Source: Thuidium tamariscinum (taxonomy: Eukaryota; Streptophyta; Bryopsida; Hypnales; Thuidiaceae). From it: a DNA stretch of 64,000 nucleotides. Below, one piece after another: positions 45,471 through 56,690 of the stretch. Position 1 is the stretch's first letter. Each line of letters starts with the position of its first letter. Under the pieces are notes generated by a model, which saw nothing but the letters and a program-made list of their open reading frames with translations, was not told where the DNA came from and ran no database searches. The position numbers were made by a program, and so were the translations under genes. The stretch spans positions 9,796,001-9,860,000 of the forward strand of contig OX344752.2 of NCBI GenBank assembly GCA_947034885.2. Reading direction: 5' to 3'.

Positions 45471-46544
45471 ATGCCTCGTGATGAAAACAAGAAAAACAAG
45501 GGGAAATCCCAAAGCATAAATTGGGATGATTGGAATGATCCAATGTGTGTTCGTGAACCCGAATGGGAGAGTGAACCAAAGAAAGTTTGGACCGCCACTA
45601 CATGCAAGAAGTACGTGAAAATGACGTACATTGCCAAATTGTGGGCATCGGACCGTGCAGCGCAACAAGTTCGCCGTTGGGAAGGGCAAACATCCACGTG
45701 TCTCAGTAGGCACTTTGTTCACTGATACGATGAAGTGACGCGTAATGCTGGTATACGTGACTCCAAACCAAATGTCATGAATTATACGAACATGGCCATG
45801 GTCTGGGTAGAGATTGTACTTCACAAAGATGTTGATTGGCGCACAATATATGGAAAAGATGTGGCGACTCTCAATCGCAACGAAGCAGTCATTTATACAA
45901 GCTGGACTAATGCAAGCGATTGCATGCCCGAATGGTCCAATCGAGGCCAATTTGGATTTCCTGCAACAGTGATGCCGGATGCAGAGGAGCCCGTCCCAGA
46001 TGATGATGATGATGTTGAAGAGGCTACTGCACCCGTGGCCGGTGGAGAGAGGCATGAACGTAGAGAAGCTCGAGAGGACATTCAATATGAGCATGAAATG
46101 CGTGAGGCAATGCGGAGAAGCACAGAAGATCGTGGTCCACAATATGGTTACGATGGGTACTATGGACGTGAATGTGGTACACATGACCCACGAGGTGGGC
46201 AAAGTCGTTCTCAAATCGTAGGAGGAAGCCGCGGAACCGCGCACAATGCTCCTTCTACCCAAGAAGGCTCCCAATACCATTCGAGGTCTAGTGGAGGTGG
46301 TTCATATGGAAATTATGGGCATCATGGAGGGTCTTACCATGGCCGTTCAAATGAAGGAGGCTCCTACTATGGAGATTCAGTTCCTCCTCCAACCTTTGGA
46401 GGGCCTCATTACGGGAACTATGGACAAGGAGGAGCGGAAAGCGGAGTAAGAGACGTGTACGGTGGAGGACCATATATGGGGGTGTATGGATCTAGTTCTG
46501 TAGGCCATAGTCAGAGAGATGATACCGACTCAGATTCTGAGTGA
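45471..46544 (+). pseudogene. Giant-hAT cargo gene C: shared domain plus Gly/Tyr/Ser-rich tail
   Basis: A single frame of 357 codons from ATG 45471 to TGA 46544 with one in-frame TGA at 45723-45725. The first 130 residues match gene B in order: WTATTCKKYVKMTYIAKLW, HFVH-stop-YDEV, NYTNMAMVWVEI...DVDWRTI. Gene B has Arg where gene C has the TGA, so CGA-to-TGA is the simplest history. After an acidic run (DDDDDVEE) and a charged helical part, the last 120 residues are a Gly/Tyr/Ser/His low-complexity tail (SGGGSYGNYGHHGGSYHGRS and similar), the kind found in RNA-binding and condensate-forming proteins. No catalytic motif. The clean frame around the one stop suggests recent loss. Confidence 0.7.
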
Positions 46545-47235
46545 AGTACAACAAAAAAACTACACTCTTGTAGTGGCTAGTCCGCACTACGGTGTAATGA
46601 TTGTAATCCACTGCCATGTATCGTAGGTGGTGGCAAGCATGGTATTGTAATGTTGGTGAGGGGTACTCACGAACCTATAAGTATTTATGAAAATACAAAT
46701 TTTTGAAATGCGTGAGTACAATATTGGATCTATGGATAGGACCTTTGACCTGTAGTATTAAATTTAACCAATGTGTAGCTATTGTTATTATTTAAATATG
46801 AATATTGCATCGGAATGTTTTCCCCTCTTTTCTAGTACTCCGGTTACAATGCCTCCTCGAACATATATTTGAAACATAGTTTTAACAACTTAGAATTGTG
46901 AAGTAGAATTTAATAAGCTAAAAACTTGATTGGGGTTATGCTTGTTATGCCTTTGAACCTAATATTATTTTGATGACCCATTTTGAAAATTGTCAAAATT
47001 GTCAAGGCAATACTTGGTCATTTGGGGGTTAAAAGAAATAGAAGACTTACATGTTAGTTTATTTAAGTTTAGGAGAATAAAATAAGAGAGGCCCTAATTC
47101 CTCATCCATAGTCCAAAGAGGTTGAATGAAACTTTCACGTGTTTTTTTTCCCCTATGTGATCTCTAGCATGTCTATTTAGAATTTTTATGAGAATAAAAT
47201 AAGAGAGGCCCTAATTCCTCATCCGTAGTCAAAAT
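46545..47235. other. Spacer with one TTAA-element right end
   Basis: A right end CATTTGGGGG-TTAA is at 47020-47032 and the sequence before it resembles the right part of 8602-9251. The left end was not found. No gene. Confidence 0.45.
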
Positions 47236-48180
47236 TCAATGACATTCCAACCTCTCCATATTTTTCTTGGCCCGTCTTCACGTGAAATTTGAAATGAATA
47301 GGCCATTTACAAAGTAGACCCAAAAATGGCTACGTGGCGTATTTTTTGAAATAAAATCAAAACTAGACAATTTCAAATGTGGAATGGAAATTAGTCATAG
47401 AACATAAATGTCCTATGACATTTGAACTTCTCCATATTTTTGTCGTCCCCTTTTCACGTGAAATTTTAAGTGAATAGGGCACTTAGCAAAAAACTCCAAA
47501 TATCGCAATGTAGCCTATTTTTTGGAATCTCACAAAAAATAGGCAATTTCAATTTCCAAATAGAAATTTGTCATAGAACACAAATGTTCTATGACATTCC
47601 AACCTCTCCATATTTTTCTTGGCCCGTCTTCACATGAAATTTGAAATGAATAGGCCATTTACAAAGTAGACCCAAAAATGGCTACGTGGAGTATTTTTTG
47701 AAATAAAATCAAAACTAGACAATTTCAAATGTGGAATGGAAATTAGTCATAGAACATAAATGTCCTATGACATTCCAACCTCTCCATATTTTTTTGGGCC
47801 CGTCTTCACGTGAAATTTGAAATGAATAGGCCATTTACAAAGTAGACCCAAAAATGGCTACGTGGCGTATTTTTTGAAATAAAATCAAAACTAGAGAATT
47901 TCAAATGTGGAATGGAAATTAGTCATAGAAAATAAATGTCCTATGACATTCGAACTTCTCCATATTTTTGTCGGCCCCTTTTCACGTGAAATTTCAAATG
48001 AATAGGGCACTTAGCAAAAAACTCCAAATATCGCAAGGGAGCCTATTTTTTGGAATCTCACAAAAAATAGGCAAATTTGTCATAGAACACAAATGTTCTA
48101 AGAAATTTCAACCTCTCCATATTTTTTTGGCCCTTCTTCACGTGAAATTTCAAATGAAGGCCTTCTACAAAGTAGACCAT
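47236..48180. repeat. Tandem repeat, 176-bp unit, about 5.4 copies
   Basis: Units start at about 47236, 47411, 47588, 47764, 47940 and 48099 with (C/A)TATGACATTCCAACCTCTCC-like sequence. Two versions alternate as A-B-A-A-B-A. The array ends directly at the CGGAC island of gene D. Confidence 0.85.
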
Positions 48181-48186
48181 TGGATT

Positions 48187-48490
48187 AGGCGGACGGCACC
48201 CGCCCAATCATGGTCGTCCGTCGGATCGATCGGACGGCGGACTTCCCATCCGCCCGATCGAGCGGACGCGTTTCCGACGTGCATTGCGTCAGCGGACAGA
48301 ATGCTGCCGTCCGACGAGGCGGACGCATATCCGTCCGCCCGTCCGCGGCCGTCCGATCGTGTGGACGCCCGATCACGCGGACGCATGCGCGCCGTCCGAT
48401 CGATCGGACGGCGGACAGTGCCTCGTCGGGTCGGCCGCACAGGTTTAGGGCGTCCGCCAAGGTATAAGAGGGGCGGTTTAGGCCGTCCGC
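48187..48490 (+). promoter_or_regulatory. Promoter island of cargo gene D (kinase)
   Basis: Dense GGACG/CGTCC motifs, including GATCGATCGGACGGCGGAC-type palindromic clusters. TATAAG at 48463-48468, about 180 bases before ATG 48647. Confidence 0.7.
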
Positions 48491-48646
48491 CCTCACTCTT
48501 GTTTTCTCCCTTGCATTTTGCAAGCGTGGAGTGGAAAGCTTGGTGGCTTCTTAAGTCTCCATTGGTTCCCCTCCTAGGGAAAGCAAGGGTGACATTATTG
48601 GGGCCCCCTTGTTGCTTTTTTTCGAAGTTTTGACGTGATTTTTATC

Positions 48647-50150
48647 ATGATGGGACGAACAAAGAAGGCGGGTAAAAGGAAACTGGAGGAGGTGGCAGGT
48701 CCATCTAAAGAGGAGGCAAAAGCAAACAAGCCCTCTGAAGCATTGAATAATATGATGATTAAAGTGATCGTGGACTTCTACGAATCGGAGAGCACGATGT
48801 CCTTGCAGATGAAGTATGTTCGCTACAATGAGGACTGTCCTAAAAAATTCAAGGACGACATGTGGCAACGGTTGATGGATGCGGTTTTTGTTCCACAATG
48901 GCACAGTGAAATGGATAAGAGTGGCTTTGAGCAGTTATTGAAAAATAAGGTGCATGACGGGGTTGTGGAATGCAAAGGCCATCTTAACGAAGTATGGGAA
49001 GTTTCACCGTGAACATGATGCTGCATTTCAGCAAGTCATTCTAAGGGCTGAATTGTTTGTCGGCCGATGTGCTCTATTCGCGTCTACCAGGAATAGACGA
49101 GGATCTATGGGTTGGTGGAAAACCAATGATGGAATGGTTGAATTGACGGAAGGCAGGAAGCATCTAATAGCACTTCCAGACACGGCGACCGTGATTTATT
49201 GTAATGATGTCGTGACCAAAGGCGGGTACGCAACAATTTGGAGGGTGAAAATTTGGGGATGCCGTAAAATACCTGAGTATTGGGAGTTTGCAGCAAAGCT
49301 ATCTAATGTACAGCAGATGCTACCTCATCTTGCAAAGGTGAAATACCAAAACGAGTCCATGGCGGTGCGGATTGGCCATCCCGGAGTGATACGGTTTTAT
49401 GCAGTTCATGCAAGGAGGAATGAAGGATATCCATATTGGTGGAATGGCGGGACCTTGCGGAAGATGATGCATTTGGATAGAACTTATCCAGACAACATAC
49501 GTATGCACTTGCAATATAGCTCGCCAACGGATGCGGATGTCATTGTCGCGGGTCATCTTGCACGATTTCGGAAGAAACGTACGGAGCTAGCATGGGCGTT
49601 GTTGCATATCATGCATGCGGTGCACGATGCAGAATATTTGCACAATGATATTTCACTGGACAACATTATGTTGCACTTTCCCGCGGACGAGTCACGCGTA
49701 TACATTGGAGTGTGTGATTGGGGCATGACTTCGTACGTTACAGAACCACCGAAGTCATTGTACGTGTTCACATCCAAACAAGAGATGGATGCTGCTTTGC
49801 AAAACCGTTGGTGGGTGACCTCGAAGATTGCATATTTGCACGAAAAAGACAAAAATGTGCAAGTAATTCCAAGTTTATCCATTGCAACGGAGGAGTACGC
49901 GGTGTGCAAAATAGCCATGACAATTAACAGGAATTGCATGTCAGAGGAGTACCACAAGTTGAACATGGAAACGGCAAGCATGAGCAAATTTGATCACCAA
50001 GCGTTGGCAATGTCATTTCGTGCGTACTTGGAGCGCCCTTGCAAAGACGGCCTGGAGAATGCGGGCGGTTTGGCACGCATCATCAATCGTTGGACCAGTA
50101 CTTTCAACTGGCCTATTCCCAATGAACACTTTCGGCGTTCGTATGAATAG
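48647..50150 (+). pseudogene. Giant-hAT cargo gene D: divergent protein kinase
   Basis: Start ATGATGGGACGA at 48647, a basic N-terminus (GRTKKAGKRKLEE) and a helical region; one frame change between about 48930 and 49000 leads to the main frame, open to TAG 50150 (about 500 codons in all). Kinase features in order: a glycine loop KGGYATIWRVKI, AAKLSN (ATP-binding Lys), HPGVIRFYAVH, NGGTLRKMM, the catalytic loop YLHNDISLDNIML, and VCDWGMTSY for the metal-binding DFG (here DWG). Asp and Asn of the catalytic loop are kept, but the Lys of HRDxKxxN is Ser, as in FunK1-like or transposon-associated kinases. It may be active or a pseudokinase; substrate unknown. Apart from the frame change the gene looks well preserved. 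Confidence 0.75.
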
Positions 50151-52570
50151 ATCGGCATAGTATAGTAGCATATGTAAGTATAGAATGATATGTAGTCTAT
50201 GTTATAGAGAGAATATACACGTGCGGCATATATAATACGTAGTATATATACGGAGCACCAATGTATGGCAACCCAAATGAAATCTATTATATTTTTTGAA
50301 TTACTGAAAGCATTTGAAAATTTCAGCTATTAATGTTTATGATCTTTGATACTTGATAGGCAAACGTATTCAGGGGGGGGGGAAATGAGATCAATAGTAT
50401 TTATTGTTGGTAGATGTTGTTGTGCACATAGATACTTGATAAGGTTGTGTAACAATTTGCATGATGTATAAGGTCTAAGTAGTAAGTAAGGTAGAAGTAC
50501 CTATTAGCGCCTTGACTTGCAATCTGAGTATATTAGGGTGAACTTCAAGAGAGTTATATATTTTTCAGAGGTGTACAAACATTTCACAAATGAAATTCAA
50601 ATGACAAAATTCTTTTTGCGGAGCTCTGAGAAATTTATGGCAATTTTAAATAAAATCATGACATGGACAAATCATGATTCAAAATTCGAAAATGCCATTA
50701 ACCCCAAAAGGATTCGTGCCTCAAATGCACTTCAAAATACTAAAAACTTGTCCCGAAAGGAATGTCAAAAATCAAAATCTTTATGATTAAATTTTTTTTA
50801 AGAAAACCAACTTGTCGATCTTTTTGTTAACTTGTTCAAGTAATAGGGTACATTGTTCCAAAATTTTATTGTGAATTTCCCCACCAATTAATATTTGCAA
50901 CTAAAAAGATGACTAAAATTTCTCTCAAAATCATTTGAATTTCCTCATAGTGATATAAAATTTATAGTTTCAAGTAATAAAAATATAAGATTGATGTTTG
51001 AACAAAATAAGATATGCTTATTTTAGCTTAAGGATGATATTTGACCAAATGGAATAGAAACTATGAATTTTATCAATATAAAATTTATATTTTGGTTTCA
51101 ATTGATTTTGTGCCGATTTTTAATTGAAACAAAAATAACAAAATCAATTGAAACAAAAATTTGATTGAAACAATAGTTGATTATCAATTGAACCAAAAAT
51201 GGGAGCAATTGATTTTGAGAAAAATTCTAATCGTTATCATTTTTTTACAAAAATTAAAAATAAATATAAGAAAACTAGCAGAAAAAATCCGAAATACTTT
51301 CAATTTCTTCCAAAGGTACAAGTATAAATGGAGATCACTATATATAATTTTCAATTTGCCTTTAAAAAATTTTGAACCCTAAACTACAATAACAAAGACC
51401 TCAAAGTCAAATTTGGCTATTAAAGAAAATTAAATTTTTGATTTTATACATTATCAAGAGAAATTCTATTGTAAAATTCTACTTTCTACATATTCTATTT
51501 TTCTACAAATTGCTTGATGAAAACTACATATTATTGTAATAATTTAAAAGTAAAAAGTTAAGAAAATTATATCAATTATACTATATATTGGAATAGTTTG
51601 AAATTTTCACCATTAATGAATGTTAAATGGAAAACTGAATATTGCAATTGAAATTAAGGATTGATCTTAAAACGAATAAATATGAATGAAAAAGACAATG
51701 TATTGTGTTTGACGGATTTCAACACATAGAACTTGCAATTGCAATAAATTTTTCAATTCTTGGAATTTTTCAAAATTTTAAGTTCAAATAAAAAGAAAAG
51801 TTTTCAAGCTTCATTTTCTTATTTTAAGTCAAATACCAAAATGGCTATATTGAAAGTTAGAATCAAAGTTGAACAAGGCACATCCACTTTTTTTATGCCT
51901 AAATTTTAGAGGTTAATGTGGAATCAATGTAACCACATAAAGATGTTGTTTTCAAGATTATTATTATTTTATTATTTTCATCATTATTTTAAAATTATTT
52001 TAATACTACTTAATATTCAATGTTTTTACTAGTAAAATTTAAATTTCTTGAATTTAGAAACAAAATTATTAATTTTTTTAGTATCAGTTTAATAGGGTCA
52101 TTTGCCATCATTGATGACTACTGACTATTAACGCCTAAAGGAATTATAAAATCAAAATCTTCATCATTAATTTTTTTTTGGGAAAACCAACTTGTTGATC
52201 TTCTTGTTAACTTGTTCAAGTAATCAAGTACATTGTTCCAAAAATTAATTATGAATTTCCCCACCAATTGCAAGTTCAATGCGCCTAAAACCGCCTACTT
52301 TCACTACTTGTACATGTTGCTTTTTGTAGCCTTCAGCAATGTACAAAGGGTGTACATTGCAGGGGTGGGCGTTTTCAAAGCCCTATGCCCTTTCAACTTC
52401 AAAAATTCATAACTAATTCCACAAAACTTCAAAAATTATAAAACAATTTCGGTTAGATGTCAATTCCACTTGTCTTTCAAAGGCAATTTACTGGAAAATA
52501 TTTTAAGACGTTTCCCCTCCCCAAAATTCAATTTCAGCTCTTAAATTGACTAGTTACCTTATACGGTGAA
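50151..52570. other. AT-rich region of the giant hAT with a 125-bp direct repeat
   Basis: No gene. About 50767-50893 and 52143-52270 are roughly 85% alike (AAAACCAACTTGT.GATC, GTTAACTTGTTCAAGTAAT). Each follows a TTAAC-CC-AAAGGA-like string (50699, 52132), so both may be left ends of TTAA elements. Confidence 0.5.
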
Positions 52571-52599
52571 AAGTTTTAATTTTTTTTTCAGACATTCTC

Positions 52600-52854
52600 A
52601 TCAGGGTAGATGCGGACGCCATCACGGACGCGTGGCGGACGCGCTCGGTCGGAGCGGATGGGATCGCTTTCGTGGCGGACGCTGGCGGTCGGGGCGGACA
52701 GGCGGTCGGACGGGACCTCCGACGCCGGCTGCCGAGGCGGCCGTCCGCCTCTGTATTTTATCGGGCGCACTAAATTTCGAAATTGAAATGTCACAGGACG
52801 TCCGCGGGGTGCCGGACGCTGGACGCTGGACGTCCGGACGTCCGCACAGCCCTG
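52600..52854. repeat. Right subterminal CGGAC-rich island
   Basis: Dense GCGGAC/GGACG motifs ending in the terminal repeat at 52854, matching the left end in composition. CAGGGTAGATGCGGACG at about 52603 imitates the terminal sequence and may be an internal duplicate of the end. Confidence 0.82.
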
Positions 52855-52862
52855 CTCTGAAA
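52855..52862. repeat. 8-bp target duplication (ctctgaaa), right side
   Basis: Exact copy of 30637-30644. Confidence 0.93.
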
Positions 52863-53264
52863 CTGGCCAGTAGGATATTCCAATGTTAGGAAACACACTT
52901 AATTGGTGGCTTTGTTAATTAGAATCTGATGTGGAGATTGATTGCTGCAAATTTATGAGAGAAACGCTCCATTTGAATACATATACATGAAGGCATAGGC
53001 TGCAAATATGAGAATTTGCATGTGTGCAGAGTAGAACTTTGGTAGTTGCCTTCATAGATGAAAGTACTTGGCAAAAGAGCATGTTTCAAAACATCAAATT
53101 TCAAGTACAAAAGTCTTCAAGCATTTGGACTTAAAAGTTAAAACTAGAATTCTGAGGTTTCAATTGGGTACTTAGGAGCCTTGACAAGTTTTTAAAATAA
53201 TTTTTTAGCCATCATGCCTCAAAGTGAAAGAAGTGATGTCCATTGTGTTCAAAATGTTTACAAG

Positions 53265-53478
53265 CACTATAAGAGAAAGGGGTGTTTTAAGTATAGTCCT
53301 AGAGATAAGATTTTAAATAATGACCTTTTTAGGTGAGATTTTAAGTAAGAAATACATGTCTTTCTGGTAAAATTTTACTAAAAAGACATGTATTTCTTAC
53401 TTTAAATCTCTTAAAAAGGTCATTATTTAAAATCTTATCTCTAGGACTATACTTAAAACACCCCTTTCTCTTGTAGTG
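53265..53478. mobile_element. CACTA-type foldback MITE 2
   Basis: CACTATAAGAGAAAGGGGTG at the left and its complement at the right; nearly the full 214 bp forms a hairpin. aag at both flanks (53262-53264, 53479-53481) is the 3-bp duplication of the CACTA superfamily. Same family as 10576-10778. Confidence 0.9.
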
Positions 53479-54257
53479 AAGGGCACATTGCCAATGGTTT
53501 CTTTTTTTTGTACAATCAACTTGATGAGTCCAAGCCTATGGAAGATGGTGCTATAAGTTAGTTTGTCACAGTAAAATCAATTCTATTAATAGTATACTTT
53601 GTAATCATATGCATACTTGAAGAAATTAACACTAAGCAAAATGAGGTTAAAGTGTAGGAAGGGCATCATTGAGATTTCTTTTAATTTTTCAAAACGAATA
53701 GGATTCTATTGCAAAACACAATGTACAAAGCAGCCAAGCCAACCACGCTAGACAAAAGCAAAGCAAAGAAAGAAGCTAGATGAAATAACCATTGAGAGAT
53801 TCAAGACATTGTTTTCCAATGTGGTCAAGATCAATCAATTCTTTCTACATCATTGATGCCCCTTCCATTGAATCAAATTGCCTTTTATGGCTCCGGAACC
53901 AAGTCCAATCCTTCAATCGATTGATAATTCCCCATTCATTTAGCTAGGCATAATAGAGCTAATCATAAAAAAAATCCTAGTTTGAAAAAGGGGTGTCAAA
54001 AGGAGGTTTATTTCTTAAAAGGCAAGCCTATAAGTTAACCATTGATTTTAAGCCTCAATGCCATCACGCAATTTGTTGCCATTTTTGAACTAGATATGTA
54101 TGAAGTTGTTTTTTTAACTTATTTTTTAGAAATGAAGCTACACGTCTTCTTCACTTCACAAAATATTTAGATTTTTTTTGACGAAAATTGATTTTTATGA
54201 GATTTTTAAAAAATTTGAAAATAAATCTTATCATATAGAAAATTAGTTTAAGAAATA

Positions 54258-55378
54258 CATTACAAGAAAAAGGGGTGTTTTAAGTATAGTCCTAGAAATA
54301 ATATTTTAAGAAATAACCTTTTTAAGAGATTTTAAGTAAGAAAAAATTGTCTTTCTAATAAAAATTTACTAGAATGACAATTTTTTCTTACTTAAAGTCT
54401 CCTAAAAAGGTCATTTCTTAGAATGTTATTTCTAGGACTATACTTAACCCCTAAAGGACCGCAACTATGTTTCCACCAAAACTACTCCAAAATTGTCATT
54501 TCTAAGATAGCTACCAAATTTCACAAAAAAAACATTTTTTGACAAATGTAACCATAGGATCTCTTAGTGAAATATTTTGAAAATATGTAGAAAAATTTTC
54601 AGAAATTTCCACCGTGTAGATTGCAAGATATAAGTGTTTGAAGTTACAAAAATCCTTTTTTTACCACTGCGAAAATCTGGGCAGCTTCACTTCAGAAGGC
54701 CACATTTGTATGAAAAATGTCCAAAATGGTTGCAACTCTTTGAATTCATTCTCCAATTCAAGTTGGCTTCATGCTTGAAAATTTTCATATCATTTGGAAT
54801 TGTACAACATGTAAAAAAAATAGTAAGTAGAAAAAAGTAGAGAATGATTCAAAATACAAAAATGATAACAATTTATTTATTACCCAATGGTTCAAATGTT
54901 GTAATAAACAATCTACACCCAATGTTTTTAATTTTTTTCAAAAATATTGAAAAATTGAGTAAAATAAAGGATTTCAAAGTTTATTTTAGAATAGAGAATC
55001 CATAACTACCCGCAAACTAAAATTCTTCATAACTTTTGACTCTTTAATCCAAATGGAATGATTCAAAGCTTTCCACGTATATCTAAATCTATAAAACCAA
55101 TTTCAAATTTTGATTTCCAAAAGAAATGATTTTTTCTTATCTGCCCAAACTTCTCGAATTGAGAAAGAAACAGCATATTATACAATAACTTTTTCACCAT
55201 GCAGTCAAAAGTCACGAAAATTGTTGGACTTTAAAGATATTCCTTGTCCACACCTTCTATTAAAGTTTGATTCCAAAATATGAAAATTTCTAGTCACACG
55301 TACCTGTCCAAAATTATTATGTTGCCAAAAAATGCACTTTGGTCCTTTAGGGGTTAAAACACCCCTTTTCTTGTAGTG
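54258..55378. mobile_element. CACTA-type foldback MITE 3, split by a TTAA element
   Basis: Starts CATTACAAGAAAAAGGGG and ends CCCCTTTTCTTGTAGTG. Without the 910-bp insertion at 54444-55357 it is about 210 bp, like copies 1 and 2. Confidence 0.85.
54444..55357 (+). mobile_element. TTAA element, cleanest copy (piggyBac-type MITE)
   Basis: TTAA (54444-54447), CCCCTAAAGGACC ... GGTCCTTTAGGGG, TTAA (55354-55357): perfect 13-bp inverted ends and exact TTAA duplication, 906-bp noncoding interior. It sits in the stem of MITE 3, whose own sequence is continuous around one TTAA, giving an unambiguous insertion record. Confidence 0.92.
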
Positions 55379-55613
55379 ATGTGAAAATTACAACATGGGT
55401 GTAAATTACAGGGACAAACATGATGATATGAACTCAAATTCCATGTCATTTCATAATTAGAGTATAAAAGACATCAAAAATATATCCAAAGTTCAAATTG
55501 CAATAAAATATTCAATATCACTGATTTTCCCAAAATTTTGATTGGAGCTAAAACTGGAATAGGTGACCCATAACATTCAGTAACAACCTATCACACTGCC
55601 TCCCAGCAGATGA

Positions 55614-55670
55614 AATGGTGTGGAATATCCCACACCATTCCATCCACCACCAATGGTATTCCATACCATT
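55614..55670. repeat. Two adjacent short palindromes
   Basis: AATGGTGTGG..CCACACCATT (55614-55639) and AATGGTAT..ATACCATT (55652-55670), both with perfect arms. Possibly the end of an unknown element. Confidence 0.5.
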
Positions 55671-55679
55671 CAATAACTA

Positions 55680-56169
55680 AAGTTGCAACTCCAAGAAATG
55701 TCAAATGAAATTAGATGATGGGGACTTCACCAAGGGAAAGGTAGTCCTTCCATGGGCTACTGAATGTTATGCCTTCTTTCTGTTAGTTGGGCTGATATTC
55801 AAAAATTATCATTTTTATGAAGAAATTTCAGATTTAGAGGAAGGAACCACCAATCCCCCAAAGACTCTGAGAATAGCATATGTTGGGATCCATTCTTTTT
55901 ACTATTTTTTTATTCACATGGAAACAAACATTGACAAGACTATAGAGTGAATTATCTTTTATAATTAAGGTATTATTATAAATTTAGTCAAGAATGTAAA
56001 AAATGTGCTTTTAGAAAGAAGCACTTGTGATTAAATGTAGTTATCTTAGACCAACTCTTGACCCTTGCAACCTTCAACTTTTTAAAGAAGTGTATATTTT
56101 TGATGTACATAAAGGATACTTGTTTTATTTTTTAAAGACACTAATATAGTGATAGCATTAAAATTACTC
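55680..56169. other. AT-rich spacer
   Basis: A small frame at 55705-55950 has no recognised domain and is probably chance. Confidence 0.35.
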
Positions 56170-56690
56170 TTAACCCCTACAAGACCAATTTTTTTTCTTG
56201 GCAATGTAGAATTATTAGATAGCTCACTACAAATGGAATTTTTTTTTTCTTTGAAATTTTCAAACAACATGTGGATAAAGAATATCTTTGAGGCGCAACA
56301 ACTTTCATAATTTTTTTAAATGTAATAAAAAATTATTGTATAATATGGGGTTTTTCCCTAGCTAGGTAATTTGAATGAATAAAAAGATCATTTTTATTAT
56401 AAACAAAATTTTGATATTGGTTTTATAGATTCATATATATGGAGCATGGAAAGCTTTGAGTCGTTCCATTTTGGTTTATAAAATGAAAGTTATGAAGAGT
56501 GTTAGTTTGTGAGCAATTCTAGATCCCCTACGTTTAGGGAAAAAAAAGTTGAAGTCCTTTATCTAACTCATTTTTCAATATTTTTTGAAAAAATTAAGTT
56601 GTAGGATTTAAATTATTTATTATAACATTACAACCATTTGGGTTGGCATTTTTCAATTCTATACCTAAATTACCAGAAAATATCATCACA
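56170..56690 (-). mobile_element. TTAA element fragment, reverse orientation
   Basis: TTAA (56170-56173) followed by CCCCTACAAGACC, then the reverse complement of the family's right part. Similarity fades after about 56690. It lies about 1.3 kb upstream of the piggyBac-like transposase frame and might be an end of that larger element. Confidence 0.5.

Larger units (their letters stand above)
30645..52854. mobile_element. Giant hAT-superfamily transposon, 22.2 kb, with cargo genes
   Basis: The left end CAGGGTTGTGCGGAC and the right end read inward CAGGGCTGTGCGGAC differ at one base in 15. Perfect ctctgaaa duplications flank both (30637-30644 and 52855-52862). Inside are a hAT transposase (33903-36665) and three other genes (38016-41164, 45471-46544, 48647-50150). 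Ordinary hAT elements are 2.5-5 kb, so this is four to eight times longer. Later insertions (several TTAA elements, a MITE) account for perhaps 4-5 kb, so the core was probably 17-18 kb. CGGAC/GTCCG-rich islands lie at both ends and upstream of each gene. Genes carry a few stops or frameshifts, so this copy is likely inactive, though its ends look intact and could be mobilised in trans. Confidence 0.9.

Noticed and set aside
47236-48180. CRISPR-like array
   Set aside because: Units of 176 bp are contiguous with no spacers; it is a tandem satellite-like repeat in a plant genome.
52603-52854. A small independent hAT MITE with CAGGG ends
   Set aside because: Its left flank does not match ctctgaaa, while 30637-30644 does; the right end belongs to the 22-kb element.
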